From NCBI GenBank assembly GCA_965204525.1, contig OZ241994.1, positions 5,146,001 through 5,210,000 of the forward strand: a stretch of DNA of 64,000 nucleotides, in the 5' to 3' direction. This document shows, piece after piece, positions 6,860-14,886 of the stretch. A model generated the notes under the pieces. That model saw only the letters and a list, made by a program, of their open reading frames with translations. It searched no databases and had not been told where the DNA came from. Each line of letters opens with the position of its first letter. Within the stretch, counting starts at the first letter, position 1. The position numbers and the translations under genes were made by a program. This stretch comes from Bin5 sp965204525 (lineage in GTDB: Bacteria; Chloroflexota; Anaerolineae; Caldilineales; Caldilineaceae).

Positions 6860-9238
6860 CTAAACCGTCCGGCCCTTCGGCATCCGGTAGCCGACGCGGG
6901 GCTCGGTGAAGATGTAGGTCGGGTTGCCCGCGTCGTCGCCCAGCTTGCGGCGCAGCTTGCGCACGATGGTGCGCATGGGCCGCAGGTCGCCGCCCCTCCT
7001 CTCCCCCCACACCCGATCCAGAAGATGGTCGTAGGTCAGCACCCGGCCGGCGCCGGCCGAAAGCTCGGCAAGCATCCGGTACTCCAGCGGGAGCAGATGC
7101 AGCGGCCGGCCGGCAAGGGTCACTCTGCGCTCGGCGTAGTCGATGGTGAGGTCGCCCAGCACGTACGTCCCCTGTAGTTCGGGGGCCTCCCGCCGGCGCA
7201 GGGCCGCCGCGATGCGCGCCGTCAGCTCGGTCGGCGAGAAGGGTTTGACGACGTAATCGGCGGCGCCCGTGTTGAGGGCCGTGGCGATGAGCTCGTCGCG
7301 GCCGTAGGCGGAAAGGAAGATCACCGGCACGTCCGCCAGCGCCAGCATGGCCTTCATCAGCTCGATGCCGTCGCTCTCGGGAAGCACGACGTCCAGCAGC
7401 ACAAGATGGGGCCGCTCCTCCTGCATGAGACGGAGCGCCTCCCGCGCATCCCCGGCCATTATGGGGGCGTAACCCGACTGGATGAGGGCGTCGCGGACGT
7501 AGCGAAGGTCCTGCGGGTCGTCGTCCACGGCCAGCACCCGCACCCGATCATCCGTCTCTCCCTGGGCGCGCGGCGCGGCCGGCGGGCGTCCAGCCAGCGC
7601 GGGGCTGCCGGCGCCGGCGACGATGGGCAGGGTGAAGGTGAAGCGGGCGCCGAGCCCCGGCCCGTCGCTCTCGGCCCAGATGCGGCCGCCGTGGGCTTCG
7701 ACGATGCCCTTGCAGATGGCCAGGCCCAGGCCCGAGTCCCCTCCCTGCTCCTCGGACTGCGCGATGGAGAACTTGCGGAACAGGCGCGGCAGGCTCTCTG
7801 CGGGGATGCCCCGGCCCTCGTCGGCCACCGAGACGGCGACGTGAACGCCCTCCTGCGCCGCGCTCACCCGGATGACCGACGACTCCGGCGAGTGGCGGGC
7901 CGCGTTGGTGAGCAGGTTGCCCAGCACCTGGACGATGCGCCGCCGGTCCGCCAGCACCAGGGGCATGTCCGGGGCGACGTCGATGGCGAGATGGCTGCGG
8001 CCGCCGGCGCTTGTGAAGGCATGTCTCGCCCTGTCCACGAGCACGGCCGCCTCGGCCGGCTCGGGGCTGACCGCCAGCGTGCCGGTCTCGATGCGGGCCA
8101 CGTCCAGCAGGTCGGAGATGAGGCCGTGCATGTGGTCGGCCTGCTCGCCGATGAGACGGAAGAACTGGCGCACGACCGCCGGGTCCAGGTCGGTGTGCGA
8201 CTCCAGCACGGTGGCGGCGGAGCCCTTGATGGAGGTCAGGGGGGCGCGCAGCTCGTGGCTGACCATCGCCAGGAACTCGGCCCGCAGCCGCTCCAGCTCC
8301 TCCACCGCGGCCATGTCCTGCAGGGTGACGACCACCGACTCCACGACGTCCTGCTCCGAAAGAATCGGCGTGGCGTTGAGCAGCACCGTAACGCTCCTGC
8401 CGTCAGGGACCCGCAGCACGATCTCCTCGGCCCGCAGCGTCTCGCCCACGCTCAGCAGCTCGGCCAGGGGGAACTCGCGCAGCGAGACCTCGCGCCCGTC
8501 GGCGCGGCGTAAGGTGATCACGTCCAGGAGCATCTCCGGCGTCTGGTCGCGGTCCCGCAGGCTGTCCGCGATCCGCCGCGCCTCCCGGTTGAGGGACTTG
8601 GGCGCGCCCGTCAGGGCGTCGAAGACCACCACGCCGACCGGGGAGGTGTCGATCAGCGTCTCCAGGTCGGCCCTGGCGCGCCGCTCCTCCCGGTGCCGGC
8701 GGGCGTTGGCGATCACCAGCGCCGCCTGGGAGGCGAACATGACCAGGATCTGTTCGTCCTCGCGGCTGAATTCACGTCCGTCCTCGCGCCCGGCCAGGAA
8801 GATATTGCCCACCCGCTCGCTGCGGTGGTGCATCTGCGACGCCAGAAAGGGCACGGCCGGCTCCACCGGCAGGGGCAGACGGAAGCCGGCGAAGCCCAGG
8901 GACCTGACGTAGCCCACCAGGTCGGGCAGCCTCAGGGGCTCGGAGACGCTGCCCAGGCGCTCGAAAATCTCCCACCGCTCCGGGGTCTGCCAGATCTGTT
9001 CGGCCGCCTCGGCGTCCATCCCCGACGACAGGAACTCCCGCACGAGTCCCCCGCCGTCCAGGAGGGTCATCACCCCGTAGCGGGCGCCGGTCAGCGCGCG
9101 GGCGGAGTCCAGGGCACCCTGGAGCACCGTGTCGAAGTCGAGGCTCTCGTTGAGGCGCAGGCTGGCCTCGCTCAGCCTGGCGATCCGCGCCCGCAGCGCG
9201 GTCTCCTTCTCAGGCGCCGGTTGGCGTCGTCGTTTCAT
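6860..9238 (-). CDS. Sensor histidine kinase fused to receiver and OmpR-type DNA-binding domain
   Basis: About 792 residues from the ATG at 9238, behind GAGGTGA. Domain order: GAF (about 30-185), PAS (190-310), HisKA with phospho-acceptor H328 in SHELRAPL, HATPase with N box LGNLLTNAARHSPE, DEGRGIP and GLGLAICKG (420-540), an Ala/Pro linker, a receiver domain (567-682; acidic D572-D574, phospho-Asp D616, K665), and a winged-helix Trans_reg_C domain (about 695-790). No membrane segment, so a cytoplasmic sensor. Kinase, receiver and DNA-binding output are all in one chain, which is uncommon: signal, phosphorelay and transcription control would occur without a separate response regulator. Confidence 0.9.
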   Translation of the reverse strand: MKRRRQPAPEKETALRARIARLSEASLRLNESLDFDTVLQGALDSARALTGARYGVMTLLDGGGLVREFLSSGMDAEAAEQIWQTPERWEIFERLGSVSEPLRLPDLVGYVRSLGFAGFRLPLPVEPAVPFLASQMHHRSERVGNIFLAGREDGREFSREDEQILVMFASQAALVIANARRHREERRARADLETLIDTSPVGVVVFDALTGAPKSLNREARRIADSLRDRDQTPEMLLDVITLRRADGREVSLREFPLAELLSVGETLRAEEIVLRVPDGRSVTVLLNATPILSEQDVVESVVVTLQDMAAVEELERLRAEFLAMVSHELRAPLTSIKGSAATVLESHTDLDPAVVRQFFRLIGEQADHMHGLISDLLDVARIETGTLAVSPEPAEAAVLVDRARHAFTSAGGRSHLAIDVAPDMPLVLADRRRIVQVLGNLLTNAARHSPESSVIRVSAAQEGVHVAVSVADEGRGIPAESLPRLFRKFSIAQSEEQGGDSGLGLAICKGIVEAHGGRIWAESDGPGLGARFTFTLPIVAGAGSPALAGRPPAAPRAQGETDDRVRVLAVDDDPQDLRYVRDALIQSGYAPIMAGDAREALRLMQEERPHLVLLDVVLPESDGIELMKAMLALADVPVIFLSAYGRDELIATALNTGAADYVVKPFSPTELTARIAAALRRREAPELQGTYVLGDLTIDYAERRVTLAGRPLHLLPLEYRMLAELSAGAGRVLTYDHLLDRVWGERRGGDLRPMRTIVRKLRRKLGDDAGNPTYIFTEPRVGYRMPKGRTV

Positions 9239-9304
9239 CCCATCACCTCGATTGGACTGCGCAGGCCCTTCCCTGGGCCGCAGGATTCGGCGTCTGCCGC
9301 GGCA

Positions 9305-9333
9305 ATTATACCAGCTTCGGCGAAAACTCACAA
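9305..9333 (-). promoter_or_regulatory. Probable sigma70-type promoter of the fused kinase gene
   Basis: On the minus strand TTGTGA (9328-9333), a 17-base spacer and TATAAT (9305-9310). Transcription would begin near 9298, giving a leader of about 60 bases before the ATG at 9238. Confidence 0.55.
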
Positions 9334-9431
9334 AAGGTCACGATTAATCGGACGGCAGGTCACGTAAATGTCATATGCGTATGGTAAACTAAAATGTCGC
9401 AAATGCAAGATTTACTGGTCTCTGTCCGTAA

Positions 9432-10034
9432 GTGTTAGGGCTGCAGACGGCATACGCTGTCGAATACACCTCCGGGATCACCTCAAGACAGTTCGTGCTG
9501 GTCGGCGGTTACGCGCAGGACGTCTCCCACGTCCCAGTCCGGGTCGCGGATCTCCCGAAGCCAGAAGTCACCGCGTCGGAAGTGGTGGACCGCGAGACAC
9601 TTATCGCCTTTGTCGAAGCGGCGGCCGAGACCTTCCAACAGGCCGTCATGTCCGAAGGCTATAGTGCCCTCACCGGGGTCAGAAACGCCTTCCGGGTGGA
9701 GGGAGGGGACTGGAAGTCAGGCTCCATCTACCTGTGGGTCGTGAGCGGCGGGGGCGTCACCCTGTTTCACGGGTCCGAGCCGTATCGCGAAGGCAGACCC
9801 ACGGACATGGTGAGGACGGACTCCCAGGGGATCAAGATCGCCGAGGAGCTGATCGGAGGCGCCCGGCGCGAGGGCCGGAAGTTTCTGAACTATCACTACG
9901 ACAACCCGGCCATCGAAGGAGACGAGGAGACCGGTTCCCCGAAGTTCGGCTACGCCGTGAGCATCCAGGCGCCCAACTCTGAACAGAAGATAGTCATCGG
10001 CTCCGGCATCTATCTCGAAACAGACGGCGAGTGA
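9432..10034 (+). pseudogene. 5'-truncated Cache-domain sensor remnant
   Basis: A 200-codon reading frame beginning at a GTG directly after an in-frame TAA. The first 45 residues (RQFVLVGGYAQDVSHVP) look like the tail of one Cache domain, followed by a second, nearly complete one (about 55-198) ending with FGYAVSIQAP and IVIGSGIYLE, typical of extracellular single-Cache sensors. Signal peptide, membrane spans and an output domain are all missing, so it is most likely the 3' end of a multi-Cache sensory protein whose 5' part was lost. It could still be expressed as a soluble Cache protein, but no good ribosome site is seen. Confidence 0.6.
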
Positions 10035-10088
10035 TCCTCTCCACACGGGACCCGGCGCTCCTGATGCGGGGCCTCTTTTGCCGGCCCT

Positions 10089-10243
10089 TATCCGGTTTAA
10101 TGTCATGCCGGCGTGGTGAATTGTCTCGTAGAGATTGTCAGCGGGCCCAAACGGACAGATCGCGGTTCTGCACGGGGAAATCGATGCGTTGGTTGCCCAG
10201 CCGCTGAGTTATGGGCCCCCGCAAAGTGAACGGCAACGCCGCT
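10089..10243 (-). repeat. Deleted duplicate of the Gfo/Idh gene 3' region
   Basis: 10089-10208 matches 11587-11706 with one difference in 120 bases, and 10209-10243 continues at 11979-12013 with one difference. The left copy thus carries the stop and last codons of the Gfo/Idh gene at 11636-12691 joined to an internal piece, with 272 bases (11707-11978) deleted. It is a non-functional gene fragment. The two copies are direct repeats 1,498 bases apart and flank the Uma2 gene. Confidence 0.85.
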
Positions 10244-10300
10244 TCCCGGCCTGCCCAAGTACGCCCCCTTTCCCCGTTTTCACGAGGACAGATTCCCGCT

Positions 10301-10328
10301 TTCACAAACTTGCGCGGCGGTGTAGAAT
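10301..10328 (+). promoter_or_regulatory. Possible promoter of the Uma2 gene
   Basis: TTCACA (10301-10306), a 16-base spacer and TAGAAT (10323-10328), about 70 bases ahead of the Uma2 start at 10398. Confidence 0.35.
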
Positions 10329-10397
10329 ATCAGCCGTAGAAGAACGCCTTTGAGGGGGAGCCAAAGCGCGGCGACGCCGCCAACCGCCAGGTGCGAC

Positions 10398-11171
10398 ATG
10401 ACCACATCCAGGACCACCGGCAAGACAGCGCAAGTCCAGGGCCGCTTCCGGCTGCCGGACCCGCCCGAACGGGAACCCGACGACATGACCAGTTTCGACC
10501 GCCTGGCCGCCAACGGCAACGCCCATCACCTGAAGCAGCATCTGATGACGCAGCGCCCCGGCCAGCGGGACCGGATCATCGTCTCCGGCGAACATTACCT
10601 GGTGGTCAGGCCCACCCGTTCCCTGGCGGGCAGCCGCTACCCCGACCTGCTGGTGGCCTTCGACGCAGACCCGGCGGCCTACGAGGCCGGCAACGGGTAC
10701 GTCATATCGGAGCAGGGGAAGCCGCCGGACTTTGTGCTGGAAATCGCGTCGCGGCGCACCGGGCGGGAGGACACCGGGCCCAAGCGGAGGGACTACGCCG
10801 CCCTGGGGATACCGGAATACTGGCGGTTCGACCGGACGGGGGAGCATCACGGGGTGGAGCTGGCCGGGGAGCGGCTGGTGGACGGCGTGTACGTCGCCAT
10901 AGAGATTGAAGAGTTGCCCGACGGCAGCTTGCAGGGATACAGCCCCGTACTGGACCTGAATCTGCGGTGGGAGCGGGGGGAGTTGGCCTTTTACGACCCG
11001 TCCACGGGCCGGCGCATCGCCACCTTTGAAGATGAGCGGGACCGCGCCGACACCGCCGAAGCCGAACTCATCCTGGAGCGGGAGGCCCGCATCACCGCCG
11101 AGGCCGAACTCACCGCCGAGCGCGCCCGCGTGCGGGAGCTGGAAGAACAGCTCCGCCGCCAGAACCCCTGA
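10398..11171 (+). CDS. Uma2 family (DUF820) PD-(D/E)XK nuclease-like protein
   Basis: About 257 residues from the ATG at 10398; a TTG start at 10350 is possible but less likely. The restriction-endonuclease-like core shows YPDLLVAFD, then PDFVLEIAS with the acidic residue, a downstream Lys/Arg region and IPEYWRFD, which together are the Uma2 signature. A C-terminal Glu/Ala/Arg-rich helix (about 205-255) looks like a coiled coil, a common Uma2 tail. The cellular role of Uma2 proteins is unsettled; they are very numerous in Cyanobacteria and Chloroflexota. This one lies between two direct repeats of a neighbouring gene, which suggests it arrived or moved by recombination. Confidence 0.85.
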   Translation: MTTSRTTGKTAQVQGRFRLPDPPEREPDDMTSFDRLAANGNAHHLKQHLMTQRPGQRDRIIVSGEHYLVVRPTRSLAGSRYPDLLVAFDADPAAYEAGNGYVISEQGKPPDFVLEIASRRTGREDTGPKRRDYAALGIPEYWRFDRTGEHHGVELAGERLVDGVYVAIEIEELPDGSLQGYSPVLDLNLRWERGELAFYDPSTGRRIATFEDERDRADTAEAELILEREARITAEAELTAERARVRELEEQLRRQNP

Positions 11172-11222
11172 TCGCCAGACGCAGCGAACAGAGCGTTGTT
11201 GAAAGGATAGAAAGGAGCAGCC

Positions 11223-11333
11223 ATGTCCGACGCCAAGCGTGACAACAAGAGCAGGAAGGTACGCCGCCATGTAGCGCGCAGGCTGGTCGGGCGTTTGCCC
11301 GGCATTAACGGATCCCCCCCACAAACGTTCTAA
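11223..11333 (+). CDS. Small basic ORF, probable 5' scrap of a broken secreted-protein gene
   Basis: A 36-residue Arg/Lys-rich ORF (MSDAKRDNKSRKVRR) with a ribosome site AAGGAG in front of its ATG. It ends directly before, and in a different frame from, a signal-peptide-like sequence at 11335. The simplest reading is the original start of that secreted FN3 protein, cut off by a frameshift or small rearrangement. Confidence 0.35.
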   Translation: MSDAKRDNKSRKVRRHVARRLVGRLPGINGSPPQTF

Positions 11334-11334
11334 A

Positions 11335-11598
11335 CTAGCCCGTCGTCCCTCCATACCCCTCCGCATTCTGGCCGTCCTGGCTCTCATCGCCATCCTCTCC
11401 CTGCACGGCGCTCCATCGGCCCAGGCCCAGTCCGACCCGTTGCCCGCCCCGACCAACGTCCAACTGGACGCCGGGAACGGCAGATTCACCGTCACCTGGA
11501 CCCCGGTGATGGAAGCGCTGACCTACTTTGATTTCACTGACACGATGATAGCGACTCTGGCGACCTTTACGCTGACGGCGGCGCTGTATCCGGTTTAA
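11335..11598 (+). pseudogene. Truncated FN3-domain secreted protein fragment
   Basis: The frame reads a hydrophobic signal sequence (ILAVLALIAILSLHGAPSAQA), then the first strands of a fibronectin type III domain (PAPTNVQLDAGNGRFTVTWTP), then an unrelated tail ending at TAA inside the 120-base direct repeat. There is no ATG in this frame after the TAG at 11272-11274; the start was probably the ORF at 11223. It is the 5' stump of a longer exported protein, cut at the point where the Gfo/Idh-derived repeat begins (11587). Confidence 0.55.
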
Positions 11599-11706
11599 TG
11601 TCATGCCGGCGTGGTGAATTGTCTCGCAGAGATTGTCAGCGGGCCCAAACGGACAGATCGCGGTTCTGCACGGGGAAATCGATGCGTTGGTTGCCCAGCC
11701 GCTGAG
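11587..11706 (-). repeat. Direct repeat, intact copy at the Gfo/Idh gene end
   Basis: This is the original of the duplicated 120-base segment at 10089-10208. It overlaps the 3' end of the Gfo/Idh gene from 11636 and about 50 bases beyond its stop. Confidence 0.85.
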
Positions 11707-12691
11707 ACTCATGAATGGCAATACAGATCTCCAGCGCAGCGCGGCCATCCTCACCGGTGGAAGAGGTCTCGCCGCCCGTTTCGATGGCCTGGAGGAGGTC
11801 CTTTATGGCAGCCGTTGTCTGGCTTTCCGTCTCCTGCGGCACGTCCAACTCCGCCTTTCGGAGTCGATTGAAGCGGTCATTCGGATCCTTTTCCCACAAC
11901 TCCAGACCAAAACCATTGTAGAGACAGCGAATGACCCCATCCGCGCCGACAATGTCGATGTCCAGGCCAAGGGCTTTGTTATGGGCCCCCGCAAAATGAA
12001 CGGCAACGCCGCTCCTCGTCCGACCCAGGCCGCCTCCGCTGGCATCTCTGCGGTGGGCCACTGTTTCGGGCGGATCGAACTCCCCTTCCAGATAGCCGCT
12101 CATCCACTCGACCGGCTCGTCCAGCAGCATCAGCAGAATGTCGAACAGGTGCGTGACATTGTGCACCAGCCCGTGCGTGCAGTACGCGGTCGCCTCCCGC
12201 AGTTCGCCCACGGCGCCGCCGGCAATCAGTTTGCGGGCGAAGCGGTAATGTTTCATCCAGCGGCGGCCGTGCCCGATAGTGAGCCTGGTCCCGTGCCGGC
12301 GGCAGACATCCAACATGCGGTCGCACTCGGCCAGTGATATCGCCATCGGCTTGGTGACAAGGATCCCCTTTGCGCCGGCGCTGGCCGCCGCGGCCGTAGC
12401 ATCGGCGTGCAGCGGGGCATGTGTTGCGACGCCGACGATATCGAGGTCCTCCTCCTCCAACATCCGATTGTAGTCGGCGTAGGTTCGGACGCCGCCGTAG
12501 CGCTGCCGGAACCGGGCGCGGCTTTCCTCGCTCGGCGCAGCCCCGGCGACCAGCGCCGTCCGCGGTTCGTGAGCGAACGCCGCGGCATGGCTGTAAGGAA
12601 CGAGATATACCGGGTGGCCGATCATTTCATCGTCGATGACGGCGCCCATGCGGCCGAGCCCTATGATGCCAACTCGGTACTCTGCGCTCAT
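11636..12691 (-). CDS. Gfo/Idh/MocA family oxidoreductase
   Basis: 351 residues. N-terminal NAD(P)-binding Rossmann domain with GIIGLGRMG, then the cofactor/active-site segment VTKPMAIS (the usual EKP motif with Thr in place of Glu), and a C-terminal beta-sheet domain containing HNVTHLFDILLMLL. The family oxidises or epimerises cyclic sugars and inositols. GGAGG precedes the ATG. It lies downstream of a second Gfo/Idh gene and a peptide-type ABC transporter, all on the minus strand. The last codons are duplicated at 10089-10208. Confidence 0.9.
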   Translation of the reverse strand: MSAEYRVGIIGLGRMGAVIDDEMIGHPVYLVPYSHAAAFAHEPRTALVAGAAPSEESRARFRQRYGGVRTYADYNRMLEEEDLDIVGVATHAPLHADATAAAASAGAKGILVTKPMAISLAECDRMLDVCRRHGTRLTIGHGRRWMKHYRFARKLIAGGAVGELREATAYCTHGLVHNVTHLFDILLMLLDEPVEWMSGYLEGEFDPPETVAHRRDASGGGLGRTRSGVAVHFAGAHNKALGLDIDIVGADGVIRCLYNGFGLELWEKDPNDRFNRLRKAELDVPQETESQTTAAIKDLLQAIETGGETSSTGEDGRAALEICIAIHESQRLGNQRIDFPVQNRDLSVWAR

Positions 12692-12740
12692 GGCAGATGC
12701 CTCCAGGAAAGGGGAGATGTAATGCTAAGCAGACCCAGTC

Positions 12741-13775
12741 TCAAGTCCTTCTTATCGTTTCAACCGGCAGCGACCAACCGGCCCACTCCTGCCCGCAGCG
12801 CGGACATCGTTCCACGTTGGATATGACTTTGTCGCCGCACATGCACCAGAGGAGCCAGCCAGGATTGCCTTCGGGCAGGGGCGGGATCCCCATGCCGGCC
12901 GCATCCATGACAGCCCAAATGAAGCGAACGATACGCACCGCCTTGCGGCCCGACGTCAGCGGCTCCTTATCTTCCTTTATGCAGTCTATGAAATGACGAA
13001 TCTGCACAGCCGAGCTGTCCACCGGATCGAGCGACTCAACTACCTGCCGGCCCCGCATGATCCTGCCACTGCCCCGGCTGGTCGAATCGATGAAGACCGA
13101 ATAGCCGTTGCCATAGGCCGTGAGCTGTTCGCTGTGGCCCCCTGACCCGAAACTGCTGATCATCGATCCTACCGCGCCGCACTGAAAGCGGATGTTTGCA
13201 AGCGTGTGCCCTTCTTGCTGGTCGCTGAACATATCGCTTTGCGCAGCCACCTCTGCCGGTTCGCCGCAGAGGAAATAGAGAGGGTCCACAATATGGTTAC
13301 GGATAAGGCCCAGGTAGGCGGGTTCCGGGCGGACATAGTTCGCCAGTACGACCTCAGGAGGTTCGTCCGCAAATAGCTCCTTGACCCGCAGCAGCGCATA
13401 GGTCCGGTTCCAGGCCACCATAAGATGCTTTCCCGCCTTTTCGGCTGCCGCGGCCATCTCCTCCGTCTCCGCCACCGTATAGGCGGGCGGCTTTTCGACC
13501 AGAACGTGCACGCCGGCCTCAAAGCTGTGGAGCGTCTGCGGATGGTGCGCCAGGTCCGGGGTGAGAATGAGAATCGCGTCCAGTTTGACACTTTCCAACA
13601 TCTCACTGATGAGCGAGAAGGTCCTAGCGACGTTGAACTCCTGCGCCGCGGCCTCCAGGCGCTGAGGACTCAGGTCAGCCAGCGCCGCGAGCTCGACGTC
13701 CTCCATCGTCGCCAAACTGCGGGCGAGCCCCAGCCCGCGATGTCCGACGCCTGCAACACCAACGCGAATTTTCAT
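12741..13775 (-). CDS. Gfo/Idh/MocA family oxidoreductase with C-terminal zinc-ribbon-like tail
   Basis: 344 residues. Rossmann domain with GVAGVGHRG, the conserved EKP motif (VEKPPAYT) and a Gfo/Idh C-terminal domain. Unusually, the last 35 residues carry four cysteines, C311, C313, C324 and C327 (WCMCGDKV and CPRCGQEW), which look like a small zinc-ribbon knuckle. Normal family members end without it. The start is the ATG at 13775 (MKIRVGVAG), with only a weak ribosome site. It follows the DppC-like permease by 19 bases and so is probably transcribed with the importer; oxidation of an imported sugar-containing compound is an inference. Confidence 0.88.
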   Translation of the reverse strand: MKIRVGVAGVGHRGLGLARSLATMEDVELAALADLSPQRLEAAAQEFNVARTFSLISEMLESVKLDAILILTPDLAHHPQTLHSFEAGVHVLVEKPPAYTVAETEEMAAAAEKAGKHLMVAWNRTYALLRVKELFADEPPEVVLANYVRPEPAYLGLIRNHIVDPLYFLCGEPAEVAAQSDMFSDQQEGHTLANIRFQCGAVGSMISSFGSGGHSEQLTAYGNGYSVFIDSTSRGSGRIMRGRQVVESLDPVDSSAVQIRHFIDCIKEDKEPLTSGRKAVRIVRFIWAVMDAAGMGIPPLPEGNPGWLLWCMCGDKVISNVERCPRCGQEWAGWSLPVETIRRT

Positions 13776-13794
13776 GGCAAATCCCTTTACGCAG

Positions 13795-14796
13795 CTACTT
13801 CTGCCCGGTGGGGGTCAGCATGCGCGGGTTGAGCGCATCGTTCAAACCGTCACCCAGAAAGGTGAAGGCCAGCACCGTGACGAACAGTACCATGCCCGGC
13901 ATGACAACGAGGTGTGGTCGATAACGCCACTGCACCAGGTTCTCCGCGATCATCATGCCCCAGCTCGCTCCCGGCGGCTGTATGCCCAGCCCAAGATAGC
14001 TCAGCGACGCCTCGGTCAGCATCGCCCCCCCAAAGCTGGCGCTGAGCGAAACGATGACCGGTCCCAGGGCATTCGGCACCAGATGGTGCACAATGATGCG
14101 CCACTCCCTGGCGCCGACAACCTGGGCGGAGCTGACATACTCGGTGGCCCGGAGCGACAGTACCTGCCCCCGCACCAGCCGCGCCAGGTTCGGCCAGCCG
14201 GTGATGCCCAGCACCGCGAAGATCAGCAGATAGTCCAGGTAGAGCGTATTGCCCAGCGCCCGGATGCCGTACTGCTGGACCAGCGAATCGCCGAATCGAA
14301 TGAAGGAGGGCTTCAACGTGGCAGCGAGAAAGACCGCCAGCAGAATATGGGGAAACGCCTGCAGAAAGTCAATCGTACGCACCACCAGCGCATCGACATA
14401 TCCACCCAGATACGCGCCGGCCGCGCCGATCAGGACGCCAAGGACGAAAGCCATCGTCGTAGTAACCACCGCCACCATGATCGCCGTCCGCCCGCCAGCC
14501 AGGATGCGCGACAGCATATCGCGCCCGAGTTCGTCCGTGCCCAGCGGATGCAGCCTGGTAGGCGGCTGCGCGATGTTGTCCCAATCCTGATAGAGATGAT
14601 CGTAAGGGGTGAGAAAAGGCCCGAACGCGGCGATGAAGAAGACAATGAAGATAATGACGATGCTCCCCATGGCCAGCCGGTTGGCAATGAGCTGGGTGAA
14701 AGCATCTTTCCAAAGGTTGCGCTCAGGACGGCGAAACTGGTCGGTCAACAGTTGACGCTGATCTTCGGCCTGAGAATCCTTCTCCTCCATGGTCAT
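13795..14796 (-). CDS. Peptide/nickel-type ABC transporter permease (DppC-like)
   Basis: About 333 residues from the ATG at 14796; an in-frame TTG lies further up at 14832. The polar N-terminus precedes the first membrane helix (MGSIVIIFIVFFIAAFG). The DppC hallmark HPLGTDELGRDMLSRILAGGRT is followed by the BPD_transp_1 core with several helices and the EAA-type loop (SSAQVVGAREWRIIVHHLVPN). It forms the inner-membrane channel with the DppB-like subunit encoded just upstream (14887-15837). No ATPase gene is present in this locus. Confidence 0.9.
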   Translation of the reverse strand: MTMEEKDSQAEDQRQLLTDQFRRPERNLWKDAFTQLIANRLAMGSIVIIFIVFFIAAFGPFLTPYDHLYQDWDNIAQPPTRLHPLGTDELGRDMLSRILAGGRTAIMVAVVTTTMAFVLGVLIGAAGAYLGGYVDALVVRTIDFLQAFPHILLAVFLAATLKPSFIRFGDSLVQQYGIRALGNTLYLDYLLIFAVLGITGWPNLARLVRGQVLSLRATEYVSSAQVVGAREWRIIVHHLVPNALGPVIVSLSASFGGAMLTEASLSYLGLGIQPPGASWGMMIAENLVQWRYRPHLVVMPGMVLFVTVLAFTFLGDGLNDALNPRMLTPTGQK

Positions 14797-14886
14797 GTAA
14801 TCTCGCTGCTTTACCTTATTCTCCAAGGTCAACTGCCGCGCTAACCGGATGCTTCTCAGAACAACTGCCCTTCTCGAAACAGACAG

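Noticed and set aside
7406..8512. 368-codon plus-strand ORF
   Set aside because: Antisense to the fused kinase gene, His/Arg/Gln-rich shadow with no start signal.
10035..10088. Terminator after the Cache fragment
   Set aside because: GC-rich sequence followed by CTCTTTT looks suggestive, but the arms do not pair well beyond four bases.
10302..11495. 397-codon minus-strand ORF
   Set aside because: Runs through the Uma2 gene and the FN3 fragment on the other strand without recognisable domains; low-complexity composition.
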